64,000 bases of DNA from Amycolatopsis endophytica. Lineage in GTDB: Bacteria > Actinomycetota > Actinomycetes > Mycobacteriales > Pseudonocardiaceae. The stretch covers positions 2,604,001 through 2,668,000 of the forward strand of contig NZ_JACCFK010000001.1 of assembly GCF_013410405.1 (NCBI RefSeq), in the 5' to 3' direction. Under the pieces are notes generated by a model, which was not told the origin of the DNA, did no database searches, and worked only from the letters and a program-made list of their open reading frames with translations. Shown here one piece after another: positions 8,401 through 18,067 of the stretch (position 1 is the first letter of the stretch; the number at the start of each line of letters is the position of its first letter). The position numbers were made by a program, and so were the translations under genes.

Positions 8401-9321
8401 GTGATCGTGGTGGGTGGCGAGGCGCTGGTCGACATGGTGCCGGGAGCCGAGAAGACGAACGACGGCCTGACGTCCCTGGTGCCGCGCCTCGGCGGCGGCC
8501 CGTACAACGTGGCACTCGCGGCCGGGCGACTCGGGACGCCGACCGCGTTCCTGTCCCGCGTCTCGACCGACCGGTTCGGTCAGGCGCTGCGGGATCGGCT
8601 GATCGCCTCGGATGTCGATATATCGATGGTCCAGGAGGGTCCGGAGCACACGACGCTCGCCGTGGTGGCCCTCGCGCCGAACGGGTCGGCGAGCTACACC
8701 TTCTACACCGAGGGCTCGGCCGACCGGCTCGTGGAAGATCCCGGCCCGCTCCCGGAGGACGTCAAGATCCTCTGCCTCGGCACGCTCGGGATGGTCCTGG
8801 AGCCCGGCGCGACGAACTACGAGACCGTGCTGCGCCGCGAATCCGCGCGCGGAGTGCTGACCGCGCTCGACCCGAACATCCGCGCCGCGCTCATCGCCGA
8901 CGCCGACGCCTACCGCCGCCGGTTCCTCTCCTGGCTGCCCGACGTGCGGCTCCTCAAGCTGTCCGACGACGACGCCGAGTGGCTCGCCGGGACCGACGAC
9001 CTCGACGCGGCCGTCAAGTCCTGGCTCGACGCCGGGGTCGACGCCGTCGTCCTGACCCGTGGCGGCGACGGGCTGGCCGTCCACACCGGATCCGTGACGG
9101 TTCCGGTACCGTCCGCGCCCGCGCGGCTGGTCGACACGATCGGCGCCGGCGACACCGTTCAGGGCGCGCTCCTGTCATGGCTGCACGAGAAGAATGTGGG
9201 CACGCTCACCGGCCTGGGCGAGACGGAGTGGCGCGAAGCCTTGACTTTCGCGGCCAAGGCTGCCTCGATCACCGTCTCGCGGAGTGGTGCCGAGCCGCCG
9301 ACCGCCGCCGAGATGGTGTGA
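8401..9321 (+). CDS. PfkB-family carbohydrate kinase (fructokinase-like)
   Basis: A 306-residue ribokinase-fold enzyme with a GTG start. The N-terminus VVGGEALVDMVPG and the motif RLGGGPYNVALAAGRLG (PfkB signature 1) bind the sugar. DTIGAGDTVQGALL near residue 245 is PfkB signature 2, carrying the catalytic aspartate and the anion hole. Length fits. The substrate is most likely fructose or a related sugar, but this family is hard to assign. It follows the TetR gene closely, possibly on the same transcript. Confidence 0.88.
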   Translation: MIVVGGEALVDMVPGAEKTNDGLTSLVPRLGGGPYNVALAAGRLGTPTAFLSRVSTDRFGQALRDRLIASDVDISMVQEGPEHTTLAVVALAPNGSASYTFYTEGSADRLVEDPGPLPEDVKILCLGTLGMVLEPGATNYETVLRRESARGVLTALDPNIRAALIADADAYRRRFLSWLPDVRLLKLSDDDAEWLAGTDDLDAAVKSWLDAGVDAVVLTRGGDGLAVHTGSVTVPVPSAPARLVDTIGAGDTVQGALLSWLHEKNVGTLTGLGETEWREALTFAAKAASITVSRSGAEPPTAAEMV

Positions 9322-9517
9322 ACCTGATCCCAACGGTTTGCTCTAGGTAACACAATGGCTGCGCGAAGGCCCGTTGTTCGACTAGCGTAATGGGAAGAAT
9401 TAATACCCCAGCGGGGCGGTGTGCGCGGACTTTTTCCGGTCTCGCGCGTCTACGACAGCTGCCTGTGTGACCTGCAGGAGCTACCGGCCCCGTGTGACCG
9501 TGAGAGGGACGACCTGC

Positions 9518-10828
<1,311 letters not shown>

Positions 10829-10844
10829 TTTCGCTGGTCGTAGG

Positions 10845-10878
10845 ACGGCGCGTCCCCTCGTGGGGCGCGCCGTTTTTT
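10845..10878 (+). terminator. rho-independent terminator of gltA
   Basis: ACGGCGCG at 10845-10852 pairs with CGCGCCGT at 10866-10873, with CCCC and GGGG extending the stem inside. A run of six T follows at 10873-10878. It lies 16 bases after the citrate synthase stop. Confidence 0.9.
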
Positions 10879-10937
10879 CGTTTGCCGCAGGATGGTTGCC
10901 GAGCCGAATCGGACCGGATCGCCTAGAGTCGGTCGAC

Positions 10938-12275
10938 GTGAGTACCGCGGTGTTGTGGTTTCGGCGCGATTTGCGGCTCGCGGACCTTCCGGCCCTGCTG
11001 AGCGCCGGTGAACGCGCTTCGCAGGTCCTCGCGTTGTACGTCCTGGACGACGCACTGTTGCGACCGTCGGGCAAGCCTCGTGTCGCTTTCCTCTACGGGT
11101 GCCTGAAAGCTCTGTCGGACAGCCTCGACGGCCGGTTGATGGTGGTGCACGGCGATCCGGTGCGTGAGGTGCCGCGTGCCGCTGCCTCCGTTGGCGCGGA
11201 AAGCGTGCACGTCAGCACCGAAACCGCTCCGTATGGCAGTCGTCGTGATCGTGCTGTGGCCGAGGCGCTGGGCGATGTCGAATGGGTGGAGACCGGTTCG
11301 CCCTACGCCGTGACTCCGGGCCGGATCACGAAGCCGGACGGCGATTCCTACCGGGTGTTCAGCCCGTTCTACCGGGCCTGGTGCCGTCACGGCTGGCGCG
11401 CGCCCGCCGCCGGGTCCACAGTGGAGTGGATCGAGCCGGAGAGGCCCGGCAGGATCCCGGAAGCGCCAGACCTCGGGGCGACGCCCCTGCCCCCTCCCGG
11501 GGAAGCCGCCGCCCACGATCTGTGGGAGTCGTTCCTCGACGACGACCTCCGCGGTTACGCCACCGACCGCGACCGCCCCGACCGCCCCGCCACGACGAGG
11601 TTGTCGCCCTACCTGCGCTGGGGCTGCATCCACCCACGGACGCTACTGGCGGACCTGGAGGCGCGCCACGGCAAGGATGTCGAGTCACTGCGCAGCGAAA
11701 TCGCGTGGCGCGAGTTCTACGCCGACCTGTTGTTCCACCGCCCGGAAACCGCGCGGCGGAACTACGATCGCCGGTTCGACGACCTGCGGTACGACAAGCC
11801 CGCCACCACGTTCGACGCCTGGCGCGACGGCCGAACCGGCTACCCGATCGTCGACGCCGGGATGCGCCAGCTGCTGGCCGAAGGCTGGATGCACAACCGG
11901 GTGCGGATGATCGTGGCAAGCTTTCTGGTGAAGGACCTGCACCTACCGTGGTGGCTGGGCGCACGGCACTTCATGCGGCATCTGGTCGATGGTGACCTGG
12001 CGTCGAACCAGCTGAACTGGCAATGGGTGGCGGGCACGGGCACCGATCCGGCGCCGTTCTTCCGCGTCTTCAACCCCACCACGCAGGGCGAAAAGTTCGA
12101 CCCACACGGGGACTACGTGCGCCGGTACGTGCCGGAGCTGCGCGAGATCGGTGGCAAAGCGGTCCACCAGCCGTGGAAACTCCCTTCGCTGCCCAGGGGC
12201 TATCCGGAGCCGATCGTCGACCATGCCGAGGAACGAAAAATCGCACTGACCCGCTTCAACGCCATCGGCAAGTGA
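10938..12275 (+). CDS. phr: deoxyribodipyrimidine photolyase (class I)
   Basis: A 445-residue photolyase/cryptochrome protein with a GTG start. The N-terminal alpha/beta antenna domain begins with AVLWFRRDLRLAD. The C-terminal FAD domain has SPYLRWGCIHPR, EIAWREFYADLLFHRP, GYPIVDAGMRQL, WMHNRVRMIVASFLVKDL, and NWQWVAGTGTDPAPFFRVFNP, which include the flavin and lesion-binding residues and the electron-transfer tryptophans. It would repair cyclobutane pyrimidine dimers using blue light. It follows gltA across the terminator and is convergent with the ABC permease gene. Confidence 0.95.
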   Translation: MSTAVLWFRRDLRLADLPALLSAGERASQVLALYVLDDALLRPSGKPRVAFLYGCLKALSDSLDGRLMVVHGDPVREVPRAAASVGAESVHVSTETAPYGSRRDRAVAEALGDVEWVETGSPYAVTPGRITKPDGDSYRVFSPFYRAWCRHGWRAPAAGSTVEWIEPERPGRIPEAPDLGATPLPPPGEAAAHDLWESFLDDDLRGYATDRDRPDRPATTRLSPYLRWGCIHPRTLLADLEARHGKDVESLRSEIAWREFYADLLFHRPETARRNYDRRFDDLRYDKPATTFDAWRDGRTGYPIVDAGMRQLLAEGWMHNRVRMIVASFLVKDLHLPWWLGARHFMRHLVDGDLASNQLNWQWVAGTGTDPAPFFRVFNPTTQGEKFDPHGDYVRRYVPELREIGGKAVHQPWKLPSLPRGYPEPIVDHAEERKIALTRFNAIGK

Positions 12276-12324
12276 CGGCGAGGACTTGGTTCGGCTTGTG
12301 CTGCCGGGCGCAGATCTCCGGGTG

Positions 12325-13512
12325 TCAACCGTGCAGGGCGGCGCGGAGCTTGACTCGCGTTCCGGTGTGCAGCACCGCGTTTCGGTAGATGCGGCCGCTC
12401 ACTCCGGTCAGCAGTGCGCCGAAAGCCACGGTGAGCAGCAGCGCCAGAACGATCTCCCATCCGACGGCGACCCCAGCCGCGATGCGGCCCGGCATGAGGA
12501 TCGGGGAGAAGATCGGCACCAGTGACAGAACCCGGGCGCCCGCCGAATCGGGGTCCTGGATGAGAACGTTGAAGCCTGCCACGAAACCGACTGTCAAGGT
12601 AAGACTCACGGGCGTCACCACGGATGCGGTGTCCTCCTGCCGCGACACCAGTGAACCGGCTGCGGCGTAGACCATCGCGTACAGGAAGAAGCCCAGCAGG
12701 TACCACAGCAAACCCCACAAAGCGGTACCGATCGCGACGCTGGAGAGGGTGAGGGCGCCGCTCAGCGTCGCCATTCCGAGACCCACCACGACGAAGATCG
12801 CCAGCTGCACGAGACCCACCAAGCCGAGTCCGATGACCTTGCCCAGCATCAGCTGCCACGGGCGCAGCGTGGAGAGCAGGATTTCGACGACACGGCTCGC
12901 CTTCTCCTCCACCACTCCCTGCGCCACCATGCCGCCGTAAGCCTGGATCCCGAAGAACAACAGGAACACGATCACGATCCCGATCGCGAGCCGCTGATCG
13001 GCGTCCGCCTCGCGGGGATCCAGCTCGGTCACCTGCACCTGGGCTTGCGTGACCTCACGCATCACCTGCGCCGGATCCAGGTCGGCTTCCACGAGCTTCG
13101 CGTCCAGCACCTGCTGTTGCGCGATGGCGTTGAGCACCGCCCGCAGCTGCTGGTCCAGCTCCGACTTCACCGTCACCCGCAGATCGGCGGCGCTGCCCGA
13201 CAGTACCGCGTCCAGGTCACCGTCACGGACCTGCCGCGTGCCCTGCTCGGGGCCCTCGACCGGGACGGTTTCGACGGTTTCGCCGACGGCCGCGGACGCT
13301 GTTCGCAGCTGTTCCGCGACGCCGGTGGTCTGGCCGGCCAATCCGATGCGCGCCGTGTTGGCGCCGCTGATGAGCGTCGCCTGCAGCAGGAGGTAACCGG
13401 CCAGCACCACGAGGATCACGACGGTCCCCACCACGAACGACCGGGTGCGCAGGCGCGTGTTCAGCTCCCGCCGCGCGACCAGTGCCACGCCCCTCACCGG
13501 TGGGACGGTCAT
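12325..13512 (-). CDS. ABC transporter permease (NatB/ABC-2 type)
   Basis: A 395-residue membrane protein with one N-terminal segment (FVVGTVVILVVLAGYLLL), a soluble extracytoplasmic domain of about 130 residues, then five or six helices starting at LAIGIVIVFLLFFGIQAYGG. This matches NatB-like ABC-2 permeases, with VEEKASRVVEILLSTLRPWQLMLGK as the conserved coupling segment. It pairs with the ATPase gene just upstream (ATGA overlap). An export function is likely; the cargo is unknown. The operon's first gene is a TetR regulator, as in drug or antimicrobial-peptide efflux systems. Confidence 0.88.
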   Translation of the reverse strand: MTVPPVRGVALVARRELNTRLRTRSFVVGTVVILVVLAGYLLLQATLISGANTARIGLAGQTTGVAEQLRTASAAVGETVETVPVEGPEQGTRQVRDGDLDAVLSGSAADLRVTVKSELDQQLRAVLNAIAQQQVLDAKLVEADLDPAQVMREVTQAQVQVTELDPREADADQRLAIGIVIVFLLFFGIQAYGGMVAQGVVEEKASRVVEILLSTLRPWQLMLGKVIGLGLVGLVQLAIFVVVGLGMATLSGALTLSSVAIGTALWGLLWYLLGFFLYAMVYAAAGSLVSRQEDTASVVTPVSLTLTVGFVAGFNVLIQDPDSAGARVLSLVPIFSPILMPGRIAAGVAVGWEIVLALLLTVAFGALLTGVSGRIYRNAVLHTGTRVKLRAALHG

Positions 13513-14414
13513 GACTCGCTCCCCGTGACCACGTTCCGGAACAACTCGGCCAGGCTCGGCCGCTGCCACCGGAATTCTCGCACCGGTCCGGCAGCCAGCG
13601 CCGCGGCCAGCACGATCTGGTCATCCACCCCGGAACCGAGCGCGAGCACCGTGCGCCCCGGCTCGTCGGACACCACCCGTACCCCGGCCAGCGTGTCGGC
13701 CCAGCCCGGCGCGGCGGCCGAAACCACCAGGTGCGAACCCGTGGCGGTCAGCTCCGCAACCGTCCCGCACGCCACCATCCGTCCCTTTTGGACGATGCCG
13801 ACCCGGTCGCACAGCCGCTCCACCAGGTCCAGCTGGTGACTGGAGAACACCACCGGCACCCCGGAAGACGCTTTCTCCCGCAGCACATCGCTCATCACGT
13901 CCACCGCGATCGGATCCAGCCCGGAGAACGGCTCGTCCAGCACCAGCACCGCCGGATCGTGCACGAGCGCCGCCGCCAGCTGGACGCGCTGCTGGTTGCC
14001 GAGACTCAACTTCTGCACTTCGTCCTGCCGCCGCCGCGCCAGCCCCAGCCGCGCGATCCAGCTCTCCGCCGCCCGGTGCGCCCGAAGGTTGTCCATCCCG
14101 TGCAGCTCCGCGAGGTACACGAGCTGGTCGAGCACCCGCATCTTCGGGTACAGGCCCCGTTCCTCCGGCATGTACCCGATCCGCGTGCGGGTGTCGTGCG
14201 TGACCGGTTCCCCGGCGAACCGCACCTCACCGCTGTCCGCCGCGAGCACACCCAGCGCGATCCGCATCGTCGTGGTCTTGCCCGCGCCGTTGCTGCCGAC
14301 GAAACCGAACAGCTCGCCGGACCCGACCTCGAACGAGATCTCGTCCAAAGCCACCACCGAACCGTAGCGTTTGGACACCCGGTCGATCGTCAGTGCCGGC
14401 GCGCGCACGGTCAC
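13509..14414 (-). CDS. ABC transporter ATP-binding protein
   Basis: A 301-residue nucleotide-binding subunit. Walker A is GSNGAGKTTT (residues about 41-50), the signature motif LSLGNQQR, Walker B VLVLDEPFSGLD, and the H-loop VVFSSHQLD. The C-terminal 80 residues form the extra domain seen in NatA/BcrA-type proteins. The GTG start overlaps the TetR stop as GTGA, and its own stop overlaps the permease ATG, so the three genes are one translationally coupled operon for efflux. Confidence 0.93.
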   Translation of the reverse strand: MTVRAPALTIDRVSKRYGSVVALDEISFEVGSGELFGFVGSNGAGKTTTMRIALGVLAADSGEVRFAGEPVTHDTRTRIGYMPEERGLYPKMRVLDQLVYLAELHGMDNLRAHRAAESWIARLGLARRRQDEVQKLSLGNQQRVQLAAALVHDPAVLVLDEPFSGLDPIAVDVMSDVLREKASSGVPVVFSSHQLDLVERLCDRVGIVQKGRMVACGTVAELTATGSHLVVSAAAPGWADTLAGVRVVSDEPGRTVLALGSGVDDQIVLAAALAAGPVREFRWQRPSLAELFRNVVTGSES

Positions 14415-15073
14415 AGCGGCCGCAACGCCGCGTTGAGGTGGTGGGCCAGCTCGCCGAGCAGCGTCTCGGCCGCGACATCCGCCGTGGCCGGCCGCATCGA
14501 CAACACGAACGACTGCACCACCAGCAGCACCGACCGAGCCTGAACCGGCGTCGCGGCACGCCGGATCGAGCCGTCCCGGTGCCCGGCCTCCAGCAGCGCG
14601 ACGATGAACTTCTCGCCGAGCCGCTGGGTGCCGCCGAGCCGTTCCAGCACGTACGGCACGACCAGCGCCGTGTCGACGTCCAGAACCGTCCGCATGAGCG
14701 GATCGGCGTTGAGCAGCCGCACCGCGGCCACCGAGCTGCGCACCAGTCGCGCCCGCGCGGTCGGGGCGTCCGCCCCGCTCACCGTGGCCTGGTGCAGCAC
14801 CGCGCCGAACTCGCGCGTCATCAGCGCCGACAACACGCTGCGCACGTCGGGGAACCGGCGGTACAGCGTCATCCGGCTGACCTTCGCCGTCCGCGCGATC
14901 TCGGCCAGCGTCGTGCGCCTCAGCCCGGACGCCAGCACGCACCGGCGCGCCGCGTCGAGGAGCACGTCATCCGACACGCGCGCGGCCGTGGGGCGTCCGC
15001 GCGCGTTCGCGAGCGCGCTGGAGGGCCGGACCCGTCCGATCACACTGCGACTCTCATCGTCCATGGGTCGCAC
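14411..15073 (-). CDS. TetR-family regulator of the ABC exporter operon
   Basis: A 220-residue TetR protein, first gene of the exporter operon. The helix-turn-helix is at about residues 35-80 (CVLASGLRRTTLAEIARTA, then KVSRMTLYRRFPDVRSV). The remainder is a helical ligand-binding domain. Start is uncertain between GTG at 15073 and ATG at 15064, neither with a strong ribosome site. Overlap with the ATPase gene (GTGA) implies coordinated expression; it probably represses the whole operon until a substrate of the pump binds. The 179-base region upstream, to the mscR end at 15253, holds no gene and no clear palindrome that I could see. Confidence 0.85.
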   Translation of the reverse strand: MRPMDDESRSVIGRVRPSSALANARGRPTAARVSDDVLLDAARRCVLASGLRRTTLAEIARTAKVSRMTLYRRFPDVRSVLSALMTREFGAVLHQATVSGADAPTARARLVRSSVAAVRLLNADPLMRTVLDVDTALVVPYVLERLGGTQRLGEKFIVALLEAGHRDGSIRRAATPVQARSVLLVVQSFVLSMRPATADVAAETLLGELAHHLNAALRPL

Positions 15074-15252
15074 TGGAGCCCGTCATTGTTGACCACCATG
15101 CCTCGTGGTTCGCCTGCCCCCACCGGTTCCGAGAGTATCGGGAAATCCGGTGTGAGGCGCGGTGCCTTTTGTAGGCGGGCGATATTAGACGATCCGGAAC
15201 GAGGCGTCGCGGATGACCCGAACGGGTTCACCAGTTACCAGTAGCCGCGACC

Positions 15253-16353
15253 TTACGGAAATTCGACCACACTGCGGAGCACCTCACCGCGGTGCATCTT
15301 GCCGAAGGCGTCCTCGACCCCGTCGGCGCCGATCCGTTCGGTGACGAACCTGTCGAGCGGGAGGCGTCCCTGCAGGTAGAGGTCCACGAGCATGGGGAAG
15401 TCCCGCGAGGGCAGGCAGTCGCCGTACCAGGCGGACTTGAGCGAGCCGCCGTGTGAGAAGAAGTCGATGAGCGGCATGTCGGTCAGCCGCATGTCCGGTG
15501 TGGGCACGCCGACCAGGACGACCGTGCCGGCCAGATCGCGTCCGTAGAAAGCCTGTTTCCACGTTTCCGGCCTGCCGACGGCGTCGATGACGACATCGGC
15601 GCCGAATCCGCCGGTGTGGTCCTGAATGGCCTCGATGACCTCGTCCTGCGATTTCCCGCGCGAGTTCACGGTGTGGGTGGCACCGAAGCCGGTGGCCCAC
15701 TCCAGTTTCGCGTCGTCCACGTCGAGCGCGATGATCGTCGACGCACCGGCCAGCCGCGCGCCCGCGATCGCCGCGTCGCCGACCCCGCCGCAGCCGATGA
15801 CCGCGACCGAATCGCCGCGGGTCACGGCACCGGTGTTGATGGCCGCGCCGATGCCCGCCATGACACCGCATCCGAGCAGCCCGGCGACCGCCGGTTCGGC
15901 CCGCTCGTCGACCTTCGTGCACTGCCCGGCGTGGACGAGCGTCTTCTCCAGGAAAGCGCCGATCCCGAGCGCCGGGGACAGCGCGGTGCCGTCGGCGAGC
16001 GTCATCGGCTGCGACGCGTTGTGGGTGCTGAAGCAGTACCACGGCTTACCGCGCCGGCATGCCCGGCAGGTCCCGCACACGGCACGCCAGTTGAGGATGA
16101 CGAAGTCGCCCGGTTCGAGATCGGTCACCCCGGGACCGACCTGCTCGACGTACCCGGCGGCCTCGTGACCGAGCAGGAACGGGTACTCGTCGTTGATGCC
16201 GCCGTCGCGGTAGTGCATGTCCGTGTGGCAGACCCCGCACGCCTTCACCGAGACGACCGCCTCGCCGGGACCGGGATCCGGGACCACGACCGTCTCGAGC
16301 GTGACCGGTTCACCCTTCGCCCGTGAGACGACACCCTGTACTTCGTGCGGCAT
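15253..16353 (-). CDS. mscR: S-(hydroxymethyl)mycothiol dehydrogenase (mycothiol-dependent formaldehyde dehydrogenase)
   Basis: A 366-residue medium-chain zinc alcohol dehydrogenase. [13 protein letters not shown] and [14 protein letters not shown] carry catalytic zinc ligands; [15 protein letters not shown] is the structural zinc loop; [19 protein letters not shown] binds NAD. The sequence is typical of the actinobacterial enzyme that oxidises the formaldehyde-mycothiol adduct, with the characteristic [13 protein letters not shown] insert. In other actinobacteria a metallo-beta-lactamase gene often follows directly; here none does. The gene lies 72 bases after the C39-like peptidase gene in the same direction. 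With mca and a mycoredoxin further on, it marks a mycothiol-producing host. Confidence 0.93.
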   Translation of the reverse strand: MPHEVQGVVSRAKGEPVTLETVVVPDPGPGEAVVSVKACGVCHTDMHYRDGGINDEYPFLLGHEAAGYVEQVGPGVTDLEPGDFVILNWRAVCGTCRACRRGKPWYCFSTHNASQPMTLADGTALSPALGIGAFLEKTLVHAGQCTKVDERAEPAVAGLLGCGVMAGIGAAINTGAVTRGDSVAVIGCGGVGDAAIAGARLAGASTIIALDVDDAKLEWATGFGATHTVNSRGKSQDEVIEAIQDHTGGFGADVVIDAVGRPETWKQAFYGRDLAGTVVLVGVPTPDMRLTDMPLIDFFSHGGSLKSAWYGDCLPSRDFPMLVDLYLQGRLPLDRFVTERIGADGVEDAFGKMHRGEVLRSVVEFP

Positions 16354-16425
16354 TCGGCGTACCTGCCCTTCGCATCTTCGCGCCTGATCCGAGCCTGCCA
16401 TGGATGCACGGATCACGATAGGTCC

Positions 16426-17610
16426 TCAGGGGGTGATCAGGTAGACCACACCGCCCGGACCGCTCGCGACCGAACCGTCCTCGGCGTGCCGCTTGGTGCG
16501 CAACCAGATGTTTTCGAACTGTGCCCGCTGGTAGACGGTGCGTACGTTGTCGTTGCTGTTGGCCGCCGGATCGTTGGCGATCACGTCGCCGTCCGCCGTG
16601 AACCCGACGACGACCATGATGTGCCCGGCGGTGCCGTAGCCTGCGCCGTCGAGTTCGCTCGCCAGGAAGGACTGGGACGTGGTGACCGGGATGCCGCGGG
16701 CGATGTAGTCCTCCAGTTCGGTCAGCGAGTGCAGCCGCGTCACGTGCCCGCGCAGCCCGAAGGTGGCCGCGTAGGCGGTGTTGAACGGCCAGTTCCCGGT
16801 GCCCTCGTAGGAGTGGTCGTAGGTGTTGCGCGCGGCGTAGTCGACGGTGCGGTCCGGGTAGCCCGCCGGGATCCAGGACATGTCCTCCTCGCGCGGGCGG
16901 CGGCCCCAGTACTCGACCACCATTTCGGTGGATGTCGGGCTGCACCAGCTCTCGCCGCCCCCGCCGTACTCCGGGAAGTGTCCCTTGTGGAGGTTCTGCG
17001 CGTAGGCGGGCACCGGCAGCTCGATGCCGGAAGCCCGGCCGGGTGGCGAGACCGGAACCTCGAACCGTTCCGGCACGTTCGACGTCATCGCCCCCACGGA
17101 CGTCACGGTGGGCATCGCGTGGCTGCCCTCGGCCCGGTAGAGCGAGACGCGCAGCCGGTAGGAGCGCAGCAGGACGCCGGGTTTCATGACGAGCGTGTCG
17201 ACGGAGACCTGCGCGTGCGCGTCGTCCTGGCCCGCGACGCTCGTCCGCTGGATGTCGCCGTCGCCGCTGGCCCACCGACCCATGACGTACCACGCGGTCT
17301 CCTCGCCCGTCGCGGTCCGCGCCTGTGCCTCGACCTGGATCCACGTCCGCGGCGGCGTCCGCGCGTTCCACGACGCGATCAGCTCGGTGGCGTCGAAGCC
17401 GGGTTCGTGGAACGGCGAGGTCCACTGCGACCGTTCGTAGTCACGCCCGTCGTGGCTGACGACCCCGGCGGGCGCGAACGGTCCGGAGCGGGACCACTCG
17501 TGGTAGTCGATCGCCTCGTCGTCGGACCGGGACGGCGAGGCGGCGACGGGCTGGACGGTCACCGTCGCCATCATCGCGGCGGCGAGCACGGCGAGCAGAG
17601 CGCGGGTCAT
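16426..17610 (-). CDS. secreted C39-like cysteine peptidase
   Basis: A 394-residue exported protein. Start at 17610 gives a clean signal peptide (TRALLAVLAAAMMATVTV, cut near ASPS). The C-terminal half has the papain-like C39 family layout: catalytic Cys223 in ESWCSPTSTEMV, His330 in GTAGHIMVVVGF, and an Asp/Asn in VIANDPAAN. The middle TSQSFLASELDGAGYG is also typical. The N-terminal half looks like a beta-rich substrate or wall-binding module. Related secreted proteins are mostly uncharacterised. There is no ABC peptidase-transporter partner, so bacteriocin leader processing is not indicated. Confidence 0.85.
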   Translation of the reverse strand: MTRALLAVLAAAMMATVTVQPVAASPSRSDDEAIDYHEWSRSGPFAPAGVVSHDGRDYERSQWTSPFHEPGFDATELIASWNARTPPRTWIQVEAQARTATGEETAWYVMGRWASGDGDIQRTSVAGQDDAHAQVSVDTLVMKPGVLLRSYRLRVSLYRAEGSHAMPTVTSVGAMTSNVPERFEVPVSPPGRASGIELPVPAYAQNLHKGHFPEYGGGGESWCSPTSTEMVVEYWGRRPREEDMSWIPAGYPDRTVDYAARNTYDHSYEGTGNWPFNTAYAATFGLRGHVTRLHSLTELEDYIARGIPVTTSQSFLASELDGAGYGTAGHIMVVVGFTADGDVIANDPAANSNDNVRTVYQRAQFENIWLRTKRHAEDGSVASGPGGVVYLITP

Positions 17611-17656
17611 CAGTGAATTCTCACCCGCGCCCGAGGTGGTGTAAACCACTTACCAA

Positions 17657-18058
17657 CTAAAGGACGGCCTGGCTCTGGGTCACCTTGGCGACGAGCTTGC
17701 CCGCGTCGTCGTGCAGTTCGGTCTCCACCACGATCACCTTCCGCCCGGTGTGCAGCGGCTTCGCGGTCGCGACCACGTGCCCCTCGCGCACCCCGCGCAG
17801 GAAGTTGGTCTTCGACTCGATGGTCGACGTGCCCTGCGCCCCCTCGGGCAGGTTGAGGAACGCGCACACCGCGCCCGTCGAGTCGGCCAGCGCCATCAGC
17901 GCGCCGCCGTGCAGGACACCGCCGATCGTGCACAGCGTGGCGTCCCACGCCAGCCGCGCTTTCACGATGTCCTTCGAATGCTCCAGCACCTCGATTCCGA
18001 GCCGTTCGGAGAACGGCATCGACTGGTGGAACAGCGCGGTTCCGGCAGAGTCAGTCAT
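17657..18058 (-). CDS. PaaI-type hotdog-fold thioesterase
   Basis: A 133-residue hotdog-fold protein. The conserved TIGGVLHGGALMALADSTGAV (split here at the HGG turn, about residues 44-64) is the PaaI/YdiI catalytic helix with the acidic residue in LADS. ESKTNFLRGVREGHVVATAKPLHTGRK gives the dimer strands. It would hydrolyse an aryl- or acyl-CoA thioester. It is separated by nine bases from the metallophosphoesterase gene, so they are probably co-transcribed, though no functional link is obvious. Confidence 0.88.
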   Translation of the reverse strand: MTDSAGTALFHQSMPFSERLGIEVLEHSKDIVKARLAWDATLCTIGGVLHGGALMALADSTGAVCAFLNLPEGAQGTSTIESKTNFLRGVREGHVVATAKPLHTGRKVIVVETELHDDAGKLVAKVTQSQAVL

Positions 18059-18067
18059 GATCCGGTT